Part shown: piece by piece, positions 25,073-34,780 of the stretch
Position numbering within the stretch: position 1 is the first letter of the stretch
Layout of the letters: every line of letters starts with the position of its first letter
Source of the DNA: an uncultured Eubacteriales bacterium
Lineage (GTDB): Bacteria > Bacillota > Clostridia > Oscillospirales > Oscillospiraceae
NCBI GenBank assembly: GCA_900543085.1
Contig: UQQF01000006.1
Coordinates: forward strand, 9,794 to 73,793
DNA: 64,000 bases
Direction: 5' to 3'
Notes under the pieces: model-generated
Databases searched by the model: none
What the model was told of the DNA's origin: nothing
What the model saw: the letters and a program-made list of their open reading frames with translations, nothing else
Translations under genes and position numbers: made by a program

Positions 25073-26179
25073 TCAAACAACGTATTTGCTCTTGAGGCCG
25101 CAAATAATCTCTTCGGTCTCGGCGGCTATCTTCTGCACCATGTCCGCGCAGGGGGGAAGATCGGTTATGCGCTGGGCGCATTCGCCGGCGCCGGCCATGG
25201 CGCGCTCCGCGTCGCCGTTATAGGTGGCCGCGACGCCGTGGCGCTCGGCCACGAGCAGGTCCATGGGTATCTTGGAGAAGTCGTCCGGCACGCCGACGTA
25301 GGAGCCGGGCGCGTCCTTGGCGGTGTTGTACGCGTGCTGCTGGGCGGCGGGAGTGCGCAGCCAGCGGGCGGGGCCGACAAAGCCGCGGGCAATCAGGGTG
25401 CCGCCGTCGCCGCAGTCGAGGACCAGCTTCTTCCACAAGTCGCAGAAGTCGCTCTCCTCGGTGGCGAGGAAGCGGGTGCCCATCTGGACGCCGTCCGCGC
25501 CCATGGCGAGCGCCGCGGCGAGGCTCTTCGCGTCGCAGTACCCGCCGGTGCCGCAGACGAGGGTGTTTTCATCGGAGAACTTCTCGACGATATCCGGCAG
25601 CAGCGTCATGCTGTGTACGGGCTGCCAGGCGGTGTGGAAGCCGCCCTCGTGGCCGGAGGCTATGAGCACCTGCACGCCGGCCTTCTTGCAGCGGGCGGCG
25701 GTGCGCACGCCGGGGAAGACGTGCATCCAAATCATGCCCTGCTCCTTGACGAAGCCGGCCCAGGGCACGGGGTCGCCGGCGGTTGTGACGAGGACCTTGA
25801 AGCGTTCGGCGACGGCCGGGTCCTGACGGACCTCTTTGATGGCCTTCATAACGTTCATGGCGTTCTCCTTAACCTCGGCGGAGACCATGACGTTGGCGCC
25901 GAAAACGGTCCCCTCATTGGTCTCGTTGTAGATGCGGGTGAACATCTTCTTGAAGATAGTGACGTCGTCGTCGTCAAGCTCCGCGTGCGCCTGCTTGCAG
26001 AAGTCCTCGAAAACGACGGGGTTGGACTTGCGGGAGGTGGTGCCAAAGGTGCTGCACAGGCCGAGGCAGCCGGCGTTGGCGGCCGCGATGCAGAGGCTGG
26101 TCACGGGGAACGGGCCCATACCCGCCTGGATGATGGGGTATTTAATGCCTACGAGTTCGGTCAATCTGGTCTTGAGCAT
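25073..26179 (-). CDS. Nitronate monooxygenase / NPD-family FMN protein 1
   Basis: The 368-residue protein has the NPD (2-nitropropane dioxygenase) TIM-barrel pattern. GIKYPIIQAGMGPFPVTSLC is at the N-terminus. SGHEGGFHTA near residue 200 carries the catalytic-type His region. The FMN phosphate loop is CGTGGYCDAKSLAAALAMGA, then GVQMGTRFLATEES. Aerobic members oxidise nitronates; FabK relatives reduce enoyl thioesters. In an anaerobe an oxygen-using role is unlikely, so an ene-reductase or other flavin role is more plausible. It lies downstream of the GntP permease gene on the same strand, and two paralogues lie in the rightward operon. It is about 40 residues longer than they are. Confidence 0.85.
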   Translation of the reverse strand: MLKTRLTELVGIKYPIIQAGMGPFPVTSLCIAAANAGCLGLCSTFGTTSRKSNPVVFEDFCKQAHAELDDDDVTIFKKMFTRIYNETNEGTVFGANVMVSAEVKENAMNVMKAIKEVRQDPAVAERFKVLVTTAGDPVPWAGFVKEQGMIWMHVFPGVRTAARCKKAGVQVLIASGHEGGFHTAWQPVHSMTLLPDIVEKFSDENTLVCGTGGYCDAKSLAAALAMGADGVQMGTRFLATEESDFCDLWKKLVLDCGDGGTLIARGFVGPARWLRTPAAQQHAYNTAKDAPGSYVGVPDDFSKIPMDLLVAERHGVAATYNGDAERAMAGAGECAQRITDLPPCADMVQKIAAETEEIICGLKSKYVV

Positions 26180-26215
26180 GAGTTATCTCCTTCCTTGAGT
26201 TCGGATATTCTGTAA

Positions 26216-26248
26216 AGAGCCCTGTCCGCGTGAAACGAACAGGGCTCT
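26216..26248 (-). terminator. Hairpin between permease and NPD gene
   Basis: AGAGCCCTGT / ACAGGGCTCT (26216-26225, 26239-26248) in the 114-bp gap. With only a short T run it may attenuate rather than end the transcript. Confidence 0.55.
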
Positions 26249-26293
26249 GAATAGCTGGCGTCCCTTCGCGGGATAGTACGCCTTGTCTGAAAA

Positions 26294-27619
26294 TCAGAAG
26301 TAAATTCCCAGACTTATTAGAGTTGCCGCGACGAGCGACACTATTGTTGTGTTGACAATGGACAGGAAGAAAATGTTGACGTAAGCCTGCCTGTGGGTAA
26401 GCTTCGTGGTGGAAAGGGAGGTGATGACGCCGGAGCTGTGGGGCAGGTCGTCGAGGCCGATGGAGGAGATGGTTACCAGCCTGTGCAGGTACTCGGCCGG
26501 GATGCCGGTGGCCTGGAACAGCTCGCCGAAGTTCTGGAACGCGATGTTCTCGCCGGAGGAGGCGGAGCCGCAGATGGCGGAGCAGACGTTGCAGATGATG
26601 ACAATCGTGAAGGCGTTGACGCCGAGGTGCATGAGGCTCTGAACTATGTTCTGGAAGCCGGGGACAGCGCCGACGACGCCGCCGAAGCCGGAAGCGCAGC
26701 AGACGGTGACCAGGGGCATGATGGCCATGGGGATAGCGCCGGCGAGGAGAGACTTGATGTTCATGAGCTTCTTCTCAAGGATGGAGAAGAGCACGTAGCC
26801 GACAACGATGCCGCAGCAGAGGGACATCTCAGCGGTCAGCTTGACAAAGTTGAGCATGACGATGACGACGATCATCGGGATGAGGCAGGCCCAGATGGGC
26901 TTCTCATTCTCAACGGTGGGCTCAACGAGGGTTTCCTTGCTTATCTCAGCGCCGGTGGGCATGAAGCCTTCGCCGCGCTTGTGGGTGCGCTTGACCTGGA
27001 TGAAGATGTAGGTCATGCCGAGGATGAGGGCGAGGATGGCGCAGAAGATGCCGAGTCCGGCGCCCGCCATGGGAGTGGTGCCCAGGTAGTCAGTCGGGAT
27101 TATGTTCTGGAACTGGGGAGAGCCGGGCAGCATACCAATCGTAATGGTGGAGGAGCCGAGCGAGGAGCAGGTGTACAGCCACCAGGGGATGTCAAGGTCC
27201 TTGAACAGCGCGCGGGCCAGAGAGACCATGATGAAGACGGTAACGAAGACGTTGACGCCGCCGTAGGTCAGGATGAGCTGGATGCAGGGGATGCTGGCGA
27301 CGGCCAGGAACTTGGCGGTCAGAGGATTCTTGGCCTTTCTGGCGATGCGGGCAACCTTTACCGCTATGGAAGCCGCGGCGGCGGAGTCGCCCATGACCTT
27401 CGCGAACAGTCCGCTGAACAGGAACAGCACGAGGTAGCCTTTGAGGAAGCCGGACGCGCTCGTCATGAACGAATCGGTGAGAGCGGTGAACGGATTAAGG
27501 CCGCCGCAGAGCGCCACGATTATCGCACTGATAATCGCGACGAAAATCGTGTTGTACCCCCTGAATGCGAGCCAGATAAAGGCTGCGAGGCCAACGATGA
27601 TTCCGATGATACTCAGCAT
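26294..27619 (-). CDS. GntP-family permease (carboxylate/proton symporter)
   Basis: The 441-residue protein is strongly hydrophobic with about 12 membrane segments. It has the family features GLFAKVMGDSAAAASIAVKV, TYGGVNVFVTVF, SSLGSSTITIGMLPGSPQFQ and a late GIDDLPHSSG-like segment (IGLDDLPHSSGVI). GntP proteins import gluconate, hydroxybutyrate and related acids with protons. Here it precedes an NPD-family gene and is divergent from a PucR-type regulator, so it probably imports the acid handled by this cluster. The substrate cannot be read from the sequence. Confidence 0.85.
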   Translation of the reverse strand: MLSIIGIIVGLAAFIWLAFRGYNTIFVAIISAIIVALCGGLNPFTALTDSFMTSASGFLKGYLVLFLFSGLFAKVMGDSAAAASIAVKVARIARKAKNPLTAKFLAVASIPCIQLILTYGGVNVFVTVFIMVSLARALFKDLDIPWWLYTCSSLGSSTITIGMLPGSPQFQNIIPTDYLGTTPMAGAGLGIFCAILALILGMTYIFIQVKRTHKRGEGFMPTGAEISKETLVEPTVENEKPIWACLIPMIVVIVMLNFVKLTAEMSLCCGIVVGYVLFSILEKKLMNIKSLLAGAIPMAIMPLVTVCCASGFGGVVGAVPGFQNIVQSLMHLGVNAFTIVIICNVCSAICGSASSGENIAFQNFGELFQATGIPAEYLHRLVTISSIGLDDLPHSSGVITSLSTTKLTHRQAYVNIFFLSIVNTTIVSLVAATLISLGIYF

Positions 27620-27838
27620 TAGTTAATTCCCTCTTTCTCTTTTCTACATTTTCCAAGGCGCTCACCGCGCGCTGGCCAGACGCCTTGCGGAATGCGAACC
27701 TTCGAAATTGCTTAAATATTAACATGAGGGTCTGAATAATTAAACATCAAAAAATCTAAAAATCGGGTTGAAATTTTTCGAATCTGTGGTTAAAATATCT
27801 ACAAGGAAAATTTATAATTATTTTGTGAGGAATCCGCT

Positions 27839-29440
27839 GTGAAAATTACAAAATCGATTGTTTGTGATATTTTGAAGCCGCACAACATAGTTGAGTACAC
27901 GCCCGGGGAAGCCGAGCGGACCTTCGAAAAAGTGGAGTTTGTGACCGGAAGCAGCCACACTTTTACCACAGATGTCCTCTACATTTCGACGGCCGGGCAG
28001 CTGCAAAAAGCGGCCTGCCCCGAGATGGACGGCATATGCGCCGTGTGCCGGGGAGACGAGGCTTTTGCGAAGGAATTCACTGAAAAACACAGCGTGAGCC
28101 TGCTGCTGTTTCCGGAGAGCGAGGACTTTTTTCAGGTCGCGAACGAGCTCCTTGAGAACATAGAAAGGCTCAACAGCTGGGAGAACAAGGTCAGGACATG
28201 CATAGCCGCCGGGGATCCCGTACAGAGCCTGATAGAGGCCGGCGCGGACATATTTGGGGAAAACCCCATCGTGCTGCTGAGCGTATCATTCAACGTGGTG
28301 GCCAGAAGCCTGGAGAGCACCGACCGCAATGAGAAGGTGAACGGGCTGCTTCAGAGGGGATATCTGACCTGGGAGGAGTCGGACATAATGTCCCGCATGG
28401 GCTACCCTCTGCACAGGGACGATTATAAAGACGGCATGCTGGTCACCCCGCCGACCTATATGGGCTGCCCGTTCATGCTCGTGGCCTTTCCGCCGGCCAT
28501 GAAGCAGGCCGCGTTCCTGGCGGTATACTATGTGGCAAGCGAACCGACACCGGGACAGCTGGATATTTTCCGCTGCTATGCGGGCCTTGTCCAGCAGTAC
28601 ATAACGAGGCGCCTCAAGCCGGACAAGCAGATGCCTTCGGCGCCGGAGCTGTTTATGGACGACATACTGCTCCGCACGAACGACGATAAGGAGTACCTGG
28701 CCGACAGAGCGCGGCAGCTGCAGCTTCCAGTGAACGAGCCGTACAGGGTCGGGGTGATTCAGTGGGAAGCGTATTCCAGGGACCAGGCGGACTTCGTCCT
28801 CTGGCGAGTCCGGTCCATTCTGGGGAAATCCATCTACAGGATTATGCGCTATCACGACTCGGTGCTGCTTCTCATGAAGGGAAGCCTGCCGCACGCAAAG
28901 GTGCTCAGAAGCATGGACGAGACCTCCGACAAGCTGGAGGGCATTCTCTCCGTCTGCAACGGCCATATCGGCTTCTCGCCGGAGGTGGACAACCTGTTCA
29001 AGCTGGACGTCGCGTACAGGCAGGCCTGCTCGGCGGCGAAATTCGGCCGGCTCATGGACAGCGGGGAAAAGCTGTACTTCTACTCCGAATACTATATATA
29101 CGATATGATAGACAACTATTCGGAAAAATTCCGCATTGAGGACATGTTCGTTCAGAAGCTCCGCCTTCTGGAGAACAAGGACGAGGGCAGCTTCAACAAC
29201 CTCAACCTGCTGCGCAGCTATCTGCTGTCCGAGAGAAACCTGTCCGAGACGGCGCGTCTGCTGCACATGCACAGAAACAGCGTCATATACAGGATGGGCA
29301 AGATTTCCGACATACTCGGCGTGGACCTGGACGACCCGGACGTGAGACTCCGGCTGCTCATCTCGTTTAAGATACTCGAAATGATAAACGGCAGGAAGTT
29401 CCCGCCCCTCCACGACGGAGAGGACGCGCAGCTGAAGTAG
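27839..29440 (+). CDS. PucR/CdaR-type transcriptional regulator 1
   Basis: GTG 27839 follows TGAGG by 8 bases. The 533-residue protein has an N-terminal region of unknown type (about 120 residues), a GAF-like middle (PIVLLSVSFNVVARSLESTD) and a C-terminal PucR HTH: NLLRSYLLSERNLSETARLL, then HRNSVIYRMGKISDILG. Proteins of this type sense metabolites and usually activate catabolic genes. It is divergent from the permease-NPD operon over 219 bp and is probably its regulator. It is convergent with a second PucR-type gene, the two sharing a long bidirectional terminator. Confidence 0.82.
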   Translation: MKITKSIVCDILKPHNIVEYTPGEAERTFEKVEFVTGSSHTFTTDVLYISTAGQLQKAACPEMDGICAVCRGDEAFAKEFTEKHSVSLLLFPESEDFFQVANELLENIERLNSWENKVRTCIAAGDPVQSLIEAGADIFGENPIVLLSVSFNVVARSLESTDRNEKVNGLLQRGYLTWEESDIMSRMGYPLHRDDYKDGMLVTPPTYMGCPFMLVAFPPAMKQAAFLAVYYVASEPTPGQLDIFRCYAGLVQQYITRRLKPDKQMPSAPELFMDDILLRTNDDKEYLADRARQLQLPVNEPYRVGVIQWEAYSRDQADFVLWRVRSILGKSIYRIMRYHDSVLLLMKGSLPHAKVLRSMDETSDKLEGILSVCNGHIGFSPEVDNLFKLDVAYRQACSAAKFGRLMDSGEKLYFYSEYYIYDMIDNYSEKFRIEDMFVQKLRLLENKDEGSFNNLNLLRSYLLSERNLSETARLLHMHRNSVIYRMGKISDILGVDLDDPDVRLRLLISFKILEMINGRKFPPLHDGEDAQLK

Positions 29441-29460
29441 AAAAGCCAAAAGAACAGACA

Positions 29461-29499
29461 AAAGGCCGGCCGCCTGCATTGCGCAGGCGGCCGGCCTTT
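29461..29499. terminator. Bidirectional terminator between the two regulators
   Basis: Perfect 17-bp arms AAAGGCCGGCCGCCTGC / GCAGGCGGCCGGCCTTT (29461-29477, 29483-29499) with a 5-base loop and T run. Confidence 0.9.
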
Positions 29500-29510
29500 T
29501 CATTTTGCGC

Positions 29511-30923
29511 TCAGTCCTGCGGGGCGTTCTGCCGGCGCAGGATATCGTAGGAGACCAGGAAGGCCATGCGGCTTTCATAGTCGAGCGGCTCCAGATGTAT
29601 GATGTCCCGAATCTTGTTCATCCGGTACTTCAGGGTGTTTATGTGTATATCCAGCTCCGCGGCCGCGGCCGCAAGGCTGCAGTTGTGCTTCAGGTAGCAA
29701 TACAGCGTGTCCAGCAGCTGCTGTCCGCCGCCGCTTTCGAGCAGCGCGCTTATCGACGGGTGGAGAAGCCTCTCACAGCCGCCCGAATGGAAGCGCTCGA
29801 TGTAGTAATCCCAGAGGTAGTCGCCGCACATGTGCAGGCAGGATTCGGAGCCGGACTTGTGCGAAAGGGCTATCTTGGCCTGGAGGTAGGCGTCGGGTAT
29901 CCCGTCCCAGGAGGTGAAGGGCAGAGAGACCCCGCCGTTGAAGCCTATGGGCGCGAGAAGGTCGTTCAGGATTTTGCAGCCGAACTTGAAATCGCAGTCG
30001 GCGATGAGGCAGACTATGGCGTCGTTATAGTTGAACGAGAAGGAGAAGGGCAGGCGGGTGGAAAGAGTGTAGGGCAGGGCCTTGGCGGCGAAGCTGTCCT
30101 TGGGGTGGTTCTCGATGAGCACAAAGTAGGCCCCGTCGGAGACCGCCCAGCCCAGCACCTGCTCCAGGTCGTGAAAGTCCTGCATGGATATCTCCTGGTG
30201 GTCCAGAAGGCGCATTATGAAGTTGCGGTTCATCATCAGGCCGGGCTGCTCCAGCCCGGAGACGTTCGCGCTCTGGAAAATGCTCTGGGCAAATCGGCCG
30301 AGATGCATCTGAATGTCCCCGATGGGCTCGGCGCTGCTCTCCGTCGGAAAGATGGAGAAGACGACGAACGAGCTGTCGGGAAAAATAAAGTTGCCGAACA
30401 GATACTGCCTCTGAAAGTAGGACGACCAGAAGCTGGTGATGCCGTGTATGCCGAGCGATATCCTGTGACAGGCGGGGATGTTGCGTATCAGCGTCATGTA
30501 GATGGGGTCCATGGGCTTGGGAAGGACCTCGGTCTTGTCCGTGGAATAGTATATCCTGCCCAGCGCGTCCAGGATTTTTACCGTATATCCGGGGAAGAGC
30601 TCGCTGACAAGCGACAGGTACTCGGAGAGCTGCTTCCTTGTGGCGACGGCGTTGAGAGCCCGCCGCTCCCAGTTGTTGTAGAAGTCCATGTGCCGGACGA
30701 CGGCGTTTATCACGTCCTCTATACCCGCGTTGAATACGGTTATGCGGTTTGCGGCGTTTTCGCAGATTACATTTCCGCCCTCGCTGAAAAGCTTCAATAT
30801 GGACGGAGCATCCCCGCTGTTTCCGACCGTAAAGGAACTTATCTGCAGCTCATCCTCGCCAAGTTCTGCCTTCGTTTCAAACTCGGAGAGAAAGTAAGCT
30901 ATCATTTCCATGTTAAAGAGCAT
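29511..30923 (-). CDS. PucR/CdaR-type transcriptional regulator 2
   Basis: ATG 30923 sits 5 bases after GGAGG and is preferred over ATG 30944. The protein of 470 residues ends in a PucR HTH (YLKHNCSLAAAAAELDIHIN, then TLKYRMNKIRDIIHLEPLDY). The middle contains the CdaR-like GGDEF-related region (FKFGCKILNDLL). It is only distantly similar to regulator 1. It is divergent from the 13-gene acyl-CoA operon, which suggests that operon as target. The palindrome ATTGATAT-TATT-ATATCAAT lies between them. Confidence 0.8.
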   Translation of the reverse strand: MLFNMEMIAYFLSEFETKAELGEDELQISSFTVGNSGDAPSILKLFSEGGNVICENAANRITVFNAGIEDVINAVVRHMDFYNNWERRALNAVATRKQLSEYLSLVSELFPGYTVKILDALGRIYYSTDKTEVLPKPMDPIYMTLIRNIPACHRISLGIHGITSFWSSYFQRQYLFGNFIFPDSSFVVFSIFPTESSAEPIGDIQMHLGRFAQSIFQSANVSGLEQPGLMMNRNFIMRLLDHQEISMQDFHDLEQVLGWAVSDGAYFVLIENHPKDSFAAKALPYTLSTRLPFSFSFNYNDAIVCLIADCDFKFGCKILNDLLAPIGFNGGVSLPFTSWDGIPDAYLQAKIALSHKSGSESCLHMCGDYLWDYYIERFHSGGCERLLHPSISALLESGGGQQLLDTLYCYLKHNCSLAAAAAELDIHINTLKYRMNKIRDIIHLEPLDYESRMAFLVSYDILRRQNAPQD

Positions 30924-31104
30924 AGCAGCCTCCGTCGCGGCCATCGCGTCCCGCCCGGAGCGTGTACACTATGACCACACAGCAAGAATCAGATTTGAAA
31001 TAATTATAACACATTGACCGTAAAATGATAGTCCCAACAAGACAAAAAAACAGAAAATATTCATAGAAATTTGTCTGCTAAGTGTCTAACAAAGTCGGCG
31101 TCTA

Positions 31105-31124
31105 ATTGATATTATTATATCAAT
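31105..31124. promoter_or_regulatory. Candidate operator ATTGATAT-N4-ATATCAAT
   Basis: A perfect 8-bp inverted repeat (31105-31112, 31117-31124) 90 bp upstream of the acyl-CoA dehydrogenase start, in the region shared with PucR-type regulator 2. Confidence 0.5.
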
Positions 31125-31213
31125 CTGTGAAAGACAGTCGATTTAAGCCCTTCAAAGCTGCGCAACAGCGGGCCTGGAGGCGGGACTATCACAATAAAAG
31201 GAGATGTTTGGCT

Positions 31214-32392
31214 GTGTTTGATTTTTCCCTTACCGAGGAGCAGGAGCTGCTTATTGAGCAGGTAGAGGAGTTCATGAAGCGCGGTAACTACGACGACTAC
31301 TTCAAAGAGTGCGACCGCGAGAGAAAGTACCCGGAAGAGGCCTGCCGCGCTTTCTGCGAAGAGGGCTTCAACCTGCTTGACTGCCCGGAGGAATACGGCG
31401 GGGCGGGACTGGACCTCGTGTCCTCCGTGCTGATGAAGCTGAAGTTCTATGAGTACGGCTGGCCGGCGCTCACTCTGCCGGGCGGAGCCCTGGAGCTGGA
31501 CAACATCCTGGCCTACGGCACGAAAGAGCAGCAGGAGCTCATTATAGAGGAAGTCATGCAGGGCCGCAAGGCGTATACGCTGGGCTTTACCGAGCCCCAG
31601 GCCGGCTCCGACAACTCCGCCATGGCCACCCGCGCCGAGCACCGCGACGGCAAGGTGTACATCACCGGCCACAAGACCTTCAACACCTACGCCACCATGT
31701 CCAGATACATGATGTGCGTTGCGCGCGAGTACGAGGTGCTCGACAAGCCCAAGAAGGACATGAGCTGGTATCTCATTCCGCTCAGGGACGCCGACGGAAA
31801 TCTGACCCCGGGCGTCACGATACACGTCCTGGACAAGATTGGCTGCCACTGCATGCCCACCTGCGAGGTCTATCTCGACAATGTCGAGGTCCCGGAGACC
31901 GCGCTGGTCGGTGAAAAGGGCAAGGGCTTCTACCAGCTGCTCAAGAACTTCGAGACTGAGCGCCTGCTGACCTGCGTGTCCAACGTCGGCTACGCAAGGG
32001 CGGCTTATCACGACGCGGCGGTCTACGCTTCCCAGCGCATCCAGTTCGGAAAGACCATAGGCAGCTTCCAGATTATCCAGCAGAAGCTGGTTGACATGAA
32101 GATTAAGTGCGACAACATGTACAACATGCTGATGCGCACCGCCTGGAAGAAATCCGTGGGCGAGTCCATCATGCTTGACGCCTCGATGCTCAAGCGGTAT
32201 ACGGGACAGGCCGCTTTTGAGGTCCTCGACGACGCCATTCAGGTCCTGGGCGGCATCGGCTACACGAACGACACGCGCATCGCGCGGCTGTGGAGAGACC
32301 AGCGCGGCGCCCGCATTTACGCCGGAACTGAGGAGATTATGGTGCATTCCGTCGCCAGGGGCCTCATCAATCAGGAGGCCGGCATCCAGTAA
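31214..32392 (+). CDS. CaiA-like acyl-CoA dehydrogenase (probable enoyl-CoA reductase)
   Basis: GTG 31214 after AAAAGGAG gives MFDFSLTEEQELLIEQVEEF, a typical start, and 392 residues; longer readings are artefacts. FAD-fold landmarks are GFTEPQAGSDNSAM, FGKTIGSFQIIQQKL and VLGGIGYTNDTRIARLWRD. The usual catalytic Glu of butyryl-CoA-type enzymes (YEGT) is replaced: IYAGTEEIM. The Glu in FETERLLTC (helix G) fits the base position of isovaleryl-type enzymes. From memory the sequence closely parallels E. coli CaiA, crotonobetainyl-CoA reductase, for example in CDRERKYPEE. It is first in an operon with a CoA ligase, FixA/FixB and CaiB-like genes, so it probably reduces an enoyl-CoA using electrons from FixAB. 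The substrate is unknown. Confidence 0.85.
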   Translation: MFDFSLTEEQELLIEQVEEFMKRGNYDDYFKECDRERKYPEEACRAFCEEGFNLLDCPEEYGGAGLDLVSSVLMKLKFYEYGWPALTLPGGALELDNILAYGTKEQQELIIEEVMQGRKAYTLGFTEPQAGSDNSAMATRAEHRDGKVYITGHKTFNTYATMSRYMMCVAREYEVLDKPKKDMSWYLIPLRDADGNLTPGVTIHVLDKIGCHCMPTCEVYLDNVEVPETALVGEKGKGFYQLLKNFETERLLTCVSNVGYARAAYHDAAVYASQRIQFGKTIGSFQIIQQKLVDMKIKCDNMYNMLMRTAWKKSVGESIMLDASMLKRYTGQAAFEVLDDAIQVLGGIGYTNDTRIARLWRDQRGARIYAGTEEIMVHSVARGLINQEAGIQ

Positions 32393-32441
32393 GCGCGGCT
32401 CCAACGCCGCCTGGCTATAGAGCGTATTTAAAGAGGCTATC

Positions 32442-33989
32442 ATGAACCTGAAAGACCTTATTATAAATTCTGCCAGGCTTTTTCCGGACAAAACTGCTGT
32501 AATACACAGGAAAAAGCGCCTTACATACAGAGAATTTTATACCCGCACCTGTGCCTGCGGCTCCGCGATGAGGAATGCGGGGGTCGGGAAGGGCGACCGC
32601 GTCTGCATTGCCGCAAGGAACTGCATAGAGTACCTGGAGATAATGTTTGGCTGCTCGATGATAGGCGCGGTGCCCTGCCTCATAAACTGGCGGCTGTCCT
32701 CGGACGCCCTGTGTACGATGGCGAGGGAGACTGAGCCGAAGCTGCTGTTCATCTCGAACACGGATATCTCGAAGGCCGCTGCGCTGACGGATGCGAATCA
32801 GAAAGACGCCGTCCGCGTAATAAGCGTCTGCGACGACCCGGAAATACCGAGCAGCTACGACGAGTTCAGGAGCGGAGGGAGCGCTGAGCTCGAGTTTGCC
32901 GAGACGAAGGAAGACGACACGGGCATGATTCTCTTCACCAGCGGCACCACCGGCCGTGCGAAGGGAGTGCTCATATCCAACAGGGCGCTGCTGATTCAGA
33001 TATACAACACTGCGGTCTGCGCGCGCTGGAGCCATGAGGAGCGGTTCATGTGCGTTTCGCCCATATGCCACTCCATAAGCCTTTCCGTCATAACGACGTT
33101 CTGCGTGGGAGGCACGCTCATTCTCTGCCCGCTGGAGTACCTCAAGGACTACAGGAAGATTCTCAGCGTACTGGAGGAGGAGCGCGTCACCCGTACCGCC
33201 ATGGTGCCTACGGTCATTGAGCGCATGGTAAGCTGCGCCGAGGACAACGGCATAACGAACTCGACGCTGCGCACCATTTCCTACGGAGCCTCTCCGATGA
33301 ACGCCTCGCTGATAGAGCGCTGCCGCAGGATATTCAACTGCAGATTCCATCAGGGCTACGGCATGACCGAGACCTACGGCACGATAACGGCGCTTTTGCC
33401 GGAGGACCACGACAGGCCGGAATGCCTGGGCTCGGTCGGACGGCCGATGGCCGGAGCCTGCGTAAAGATACTCGGCGACAACGGCGCCGAGCTGCCCGCC
33501 GGACACATAGGGGAGATCGTCATAAAGGCGGAGACCCTTATGCAGGGCTACCTGAGCATGCCGGAGCTGACGGAAAAGGTAATAGTCAACGGCTGGTATC
33601 ACTCCGGAGACATAGGCTACATCGGAGAAAACGGCTATCTTTTCCTGACGGATAGAAAGAACTCGATGATAATCACCGGCGGGGAGAACGTCTTTCCGTC
33701 CGAGATAGAGAGCTGCATATTGGAGCTCTCGCCCGAAGTCAGGGAGGTCTGCGTCGCCGGGCTTCCCGACCCCGTCTGGGGAGAGATGGTAGTGGCGGCC
33801 GTGGTAAAGAGAGAGAATTCCACGCTTACCGAGAACGACATAATGGCACATTGCCGCGAGCGCCTGGGCAGCTTCAAAAAGCCCAAGAGGGTCATGTTCG
33901 TAGACACGCTGCCCGTGAACGGCGGCGGCAAGGTGCAGCGGGAAACGGTAAAAGAGATGTTTCAGAACATGAACACAGATAAAAAGTGA
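32442..33989 (+). CDS. CaiC-like acyl-CoA ligase (AMP-forming)
   Basis: The 515-residue enzyme carries all adenylation motifs: P-loop-like LFTSGTTGRAKGV near residue 165, GYGMTETYG near residue 306, YHSGDIGYIGENGYLFLTDR near 385, and the catalytic Lys in VNGGGKVQRE near 497. It activates a carboxylic acid to an acyl-AMP and then an acyl-CoA. Context with CaiA-, CaiB- and FixAB-like genes suggests a CaiC-like role, priming the pathway with CoA ester that CaiB then recycles. The true substrate cannot be read. Confidence 0.85.
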   Translation: MNLKDLIINSARLFPDKTAVIHRKKRLTYREFYTRTCACGSAMRNAGVGKGDRVCIAARNCIEYLEIMFGCSMIGAVPCLINWRLSSDALCTMARETEPKLLFISNTDISKAAALTDANQKDAVRVISVCDDPEIPSSYDEFRSGGSAELEFAETKEDDTGMILFTSGTTGRAKGVLISNRALLIQIYNTAVCARWSHEERFMCVSPICHSISLSVITTFCVGGTLILCPLEYLKDYRKILSVLEEERVTRTAMVPTVIERMVSCAEDNGITNSTLRTISYGASPMNASLIERCRRIFNCRFHQGYGMTETYGTITALLPEDHDRPECLGSVGRPMAGACVKILGDNGAELPAGHIGEIVIKAETLMQGYLSMPELTEKVIVNGWYHSGDIGYIGENGYLFLTDRKNSMIITGGENVFPSEIESCILELSPEVREVCVAGLPDPVWGEMVVAAVVKRENSTLTENDIMAHCRERLGSFKKPKRVMFVDTLPVNGGGKVQRETVKEMFQNMNTDKK

Positions 33990-34008
33990 GAAGGGAGAAG
34001 AACTTTCC

Positions 34009-34770
34009 TTGAAATTTGTTGTGTGCTACAAACTGGTGCCAGGCGAAAACAGCATAGTCGTAAAGCCGGACAGGAGCCTCGACTTTACAAACTGCGAATG
34101 GGAGATTGGCCAGTACGATCTGCGCGCGGTTGAGACCGCGGCGCAGCTCACCGAGACCTCGCCGGAGAACAAGCTGATAGCGCTGACGGCGGGCTCCGAT
34201 GTTGTGGAGAACTCGAAGCTCAAGAAGTCCATCCTCGCGCGCGGCCCGCAGGAGATGCTGGCCGTTAAAGACGAGGCTCTCGCCGGAGCGGACAGCCTGG
34301 CGGTGGCCGAAGTGCTTGCCGAGGCGATAAGGAAGCTCGGAGACGTGGACGCGGTATTCTTCGGCGAGGGCTCCGGCGACCTCTATTCCCAGCAGGTCGG
34401 AAACATCACCGGCGCGCTGCTCGGCTGGAACACCGTGAACGCGGTGAGCCGGGTGGAGCTCGACGGCGACTGCCTCCTGGTCGAGCGCAACCTGGAAGCC
34501 AGCACCGAGGTGCTGAAGGTAGCTCTGCCGGCGGCGATTTCCGTCACCAGCGACATATGCATGCCCCGTCTCGCGTCAATGAAGGAGATACTGAAGGCCG
34601 GGAAGAAGCCGAGCTGCGTGGAGACCCTGGATGCCTACGCGGCCGACGGCGAGAGAAAAGTCACCGAGGTGAGCCTGAAAGCGCTCGGCAAGACGGACAG
34701 GAAATGCGAGCTCGTCCGCGACGACGAGGACGGCATTGCCGCTGCCGCGGCCTGGCTCAGAAAGCTGTGA
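34009..34770 (+). CDS. etfB: Electron transfer flavoprotein beta subunit, FixA type
   Basis: A TTG start, 11 bases after AAGGGAG, gives 253 residues. The N-terminus (MKFVVCYKLVPGENSIVVKP) and the nucleotide site (GEGSGDLYSQQVGNITGALL) follow E. coli FixA (CGDGSSDLYAQQVG). It also has the signature VERNLEASTEVLKVALPA. With FixB it should form an FAD/AMP heterodimer that feeds electrons to the CaiA-like enzyme. FixC and FixX partners are not in the window. It is of a different class from the EtfB at 39644. Confidence 0.88.
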   Translation: MKFVVCYKLVPGENSIVVKPDRSLDFTNCEWEIGQYDLRAVETAAQLTETSPENKLIALTAGSDVVENSKLKKSILARGPQEMLAVKDEALAGADSLAVAEVLAEAIRKLGDVDAVFFGEGSGDLYSQQVGNITGALLGWNTVNAVSRVELDGDCLLVERNLEASTEVLKVALPAAISVTSDICMPRLASMKEILKAGKKPSCVETLDAYAADGERKVTEVSLKALGKTDRKCELVRDDEDGIAAAAAWLRKL

Positions 34771-34780
34771 GGTGAGAAGT

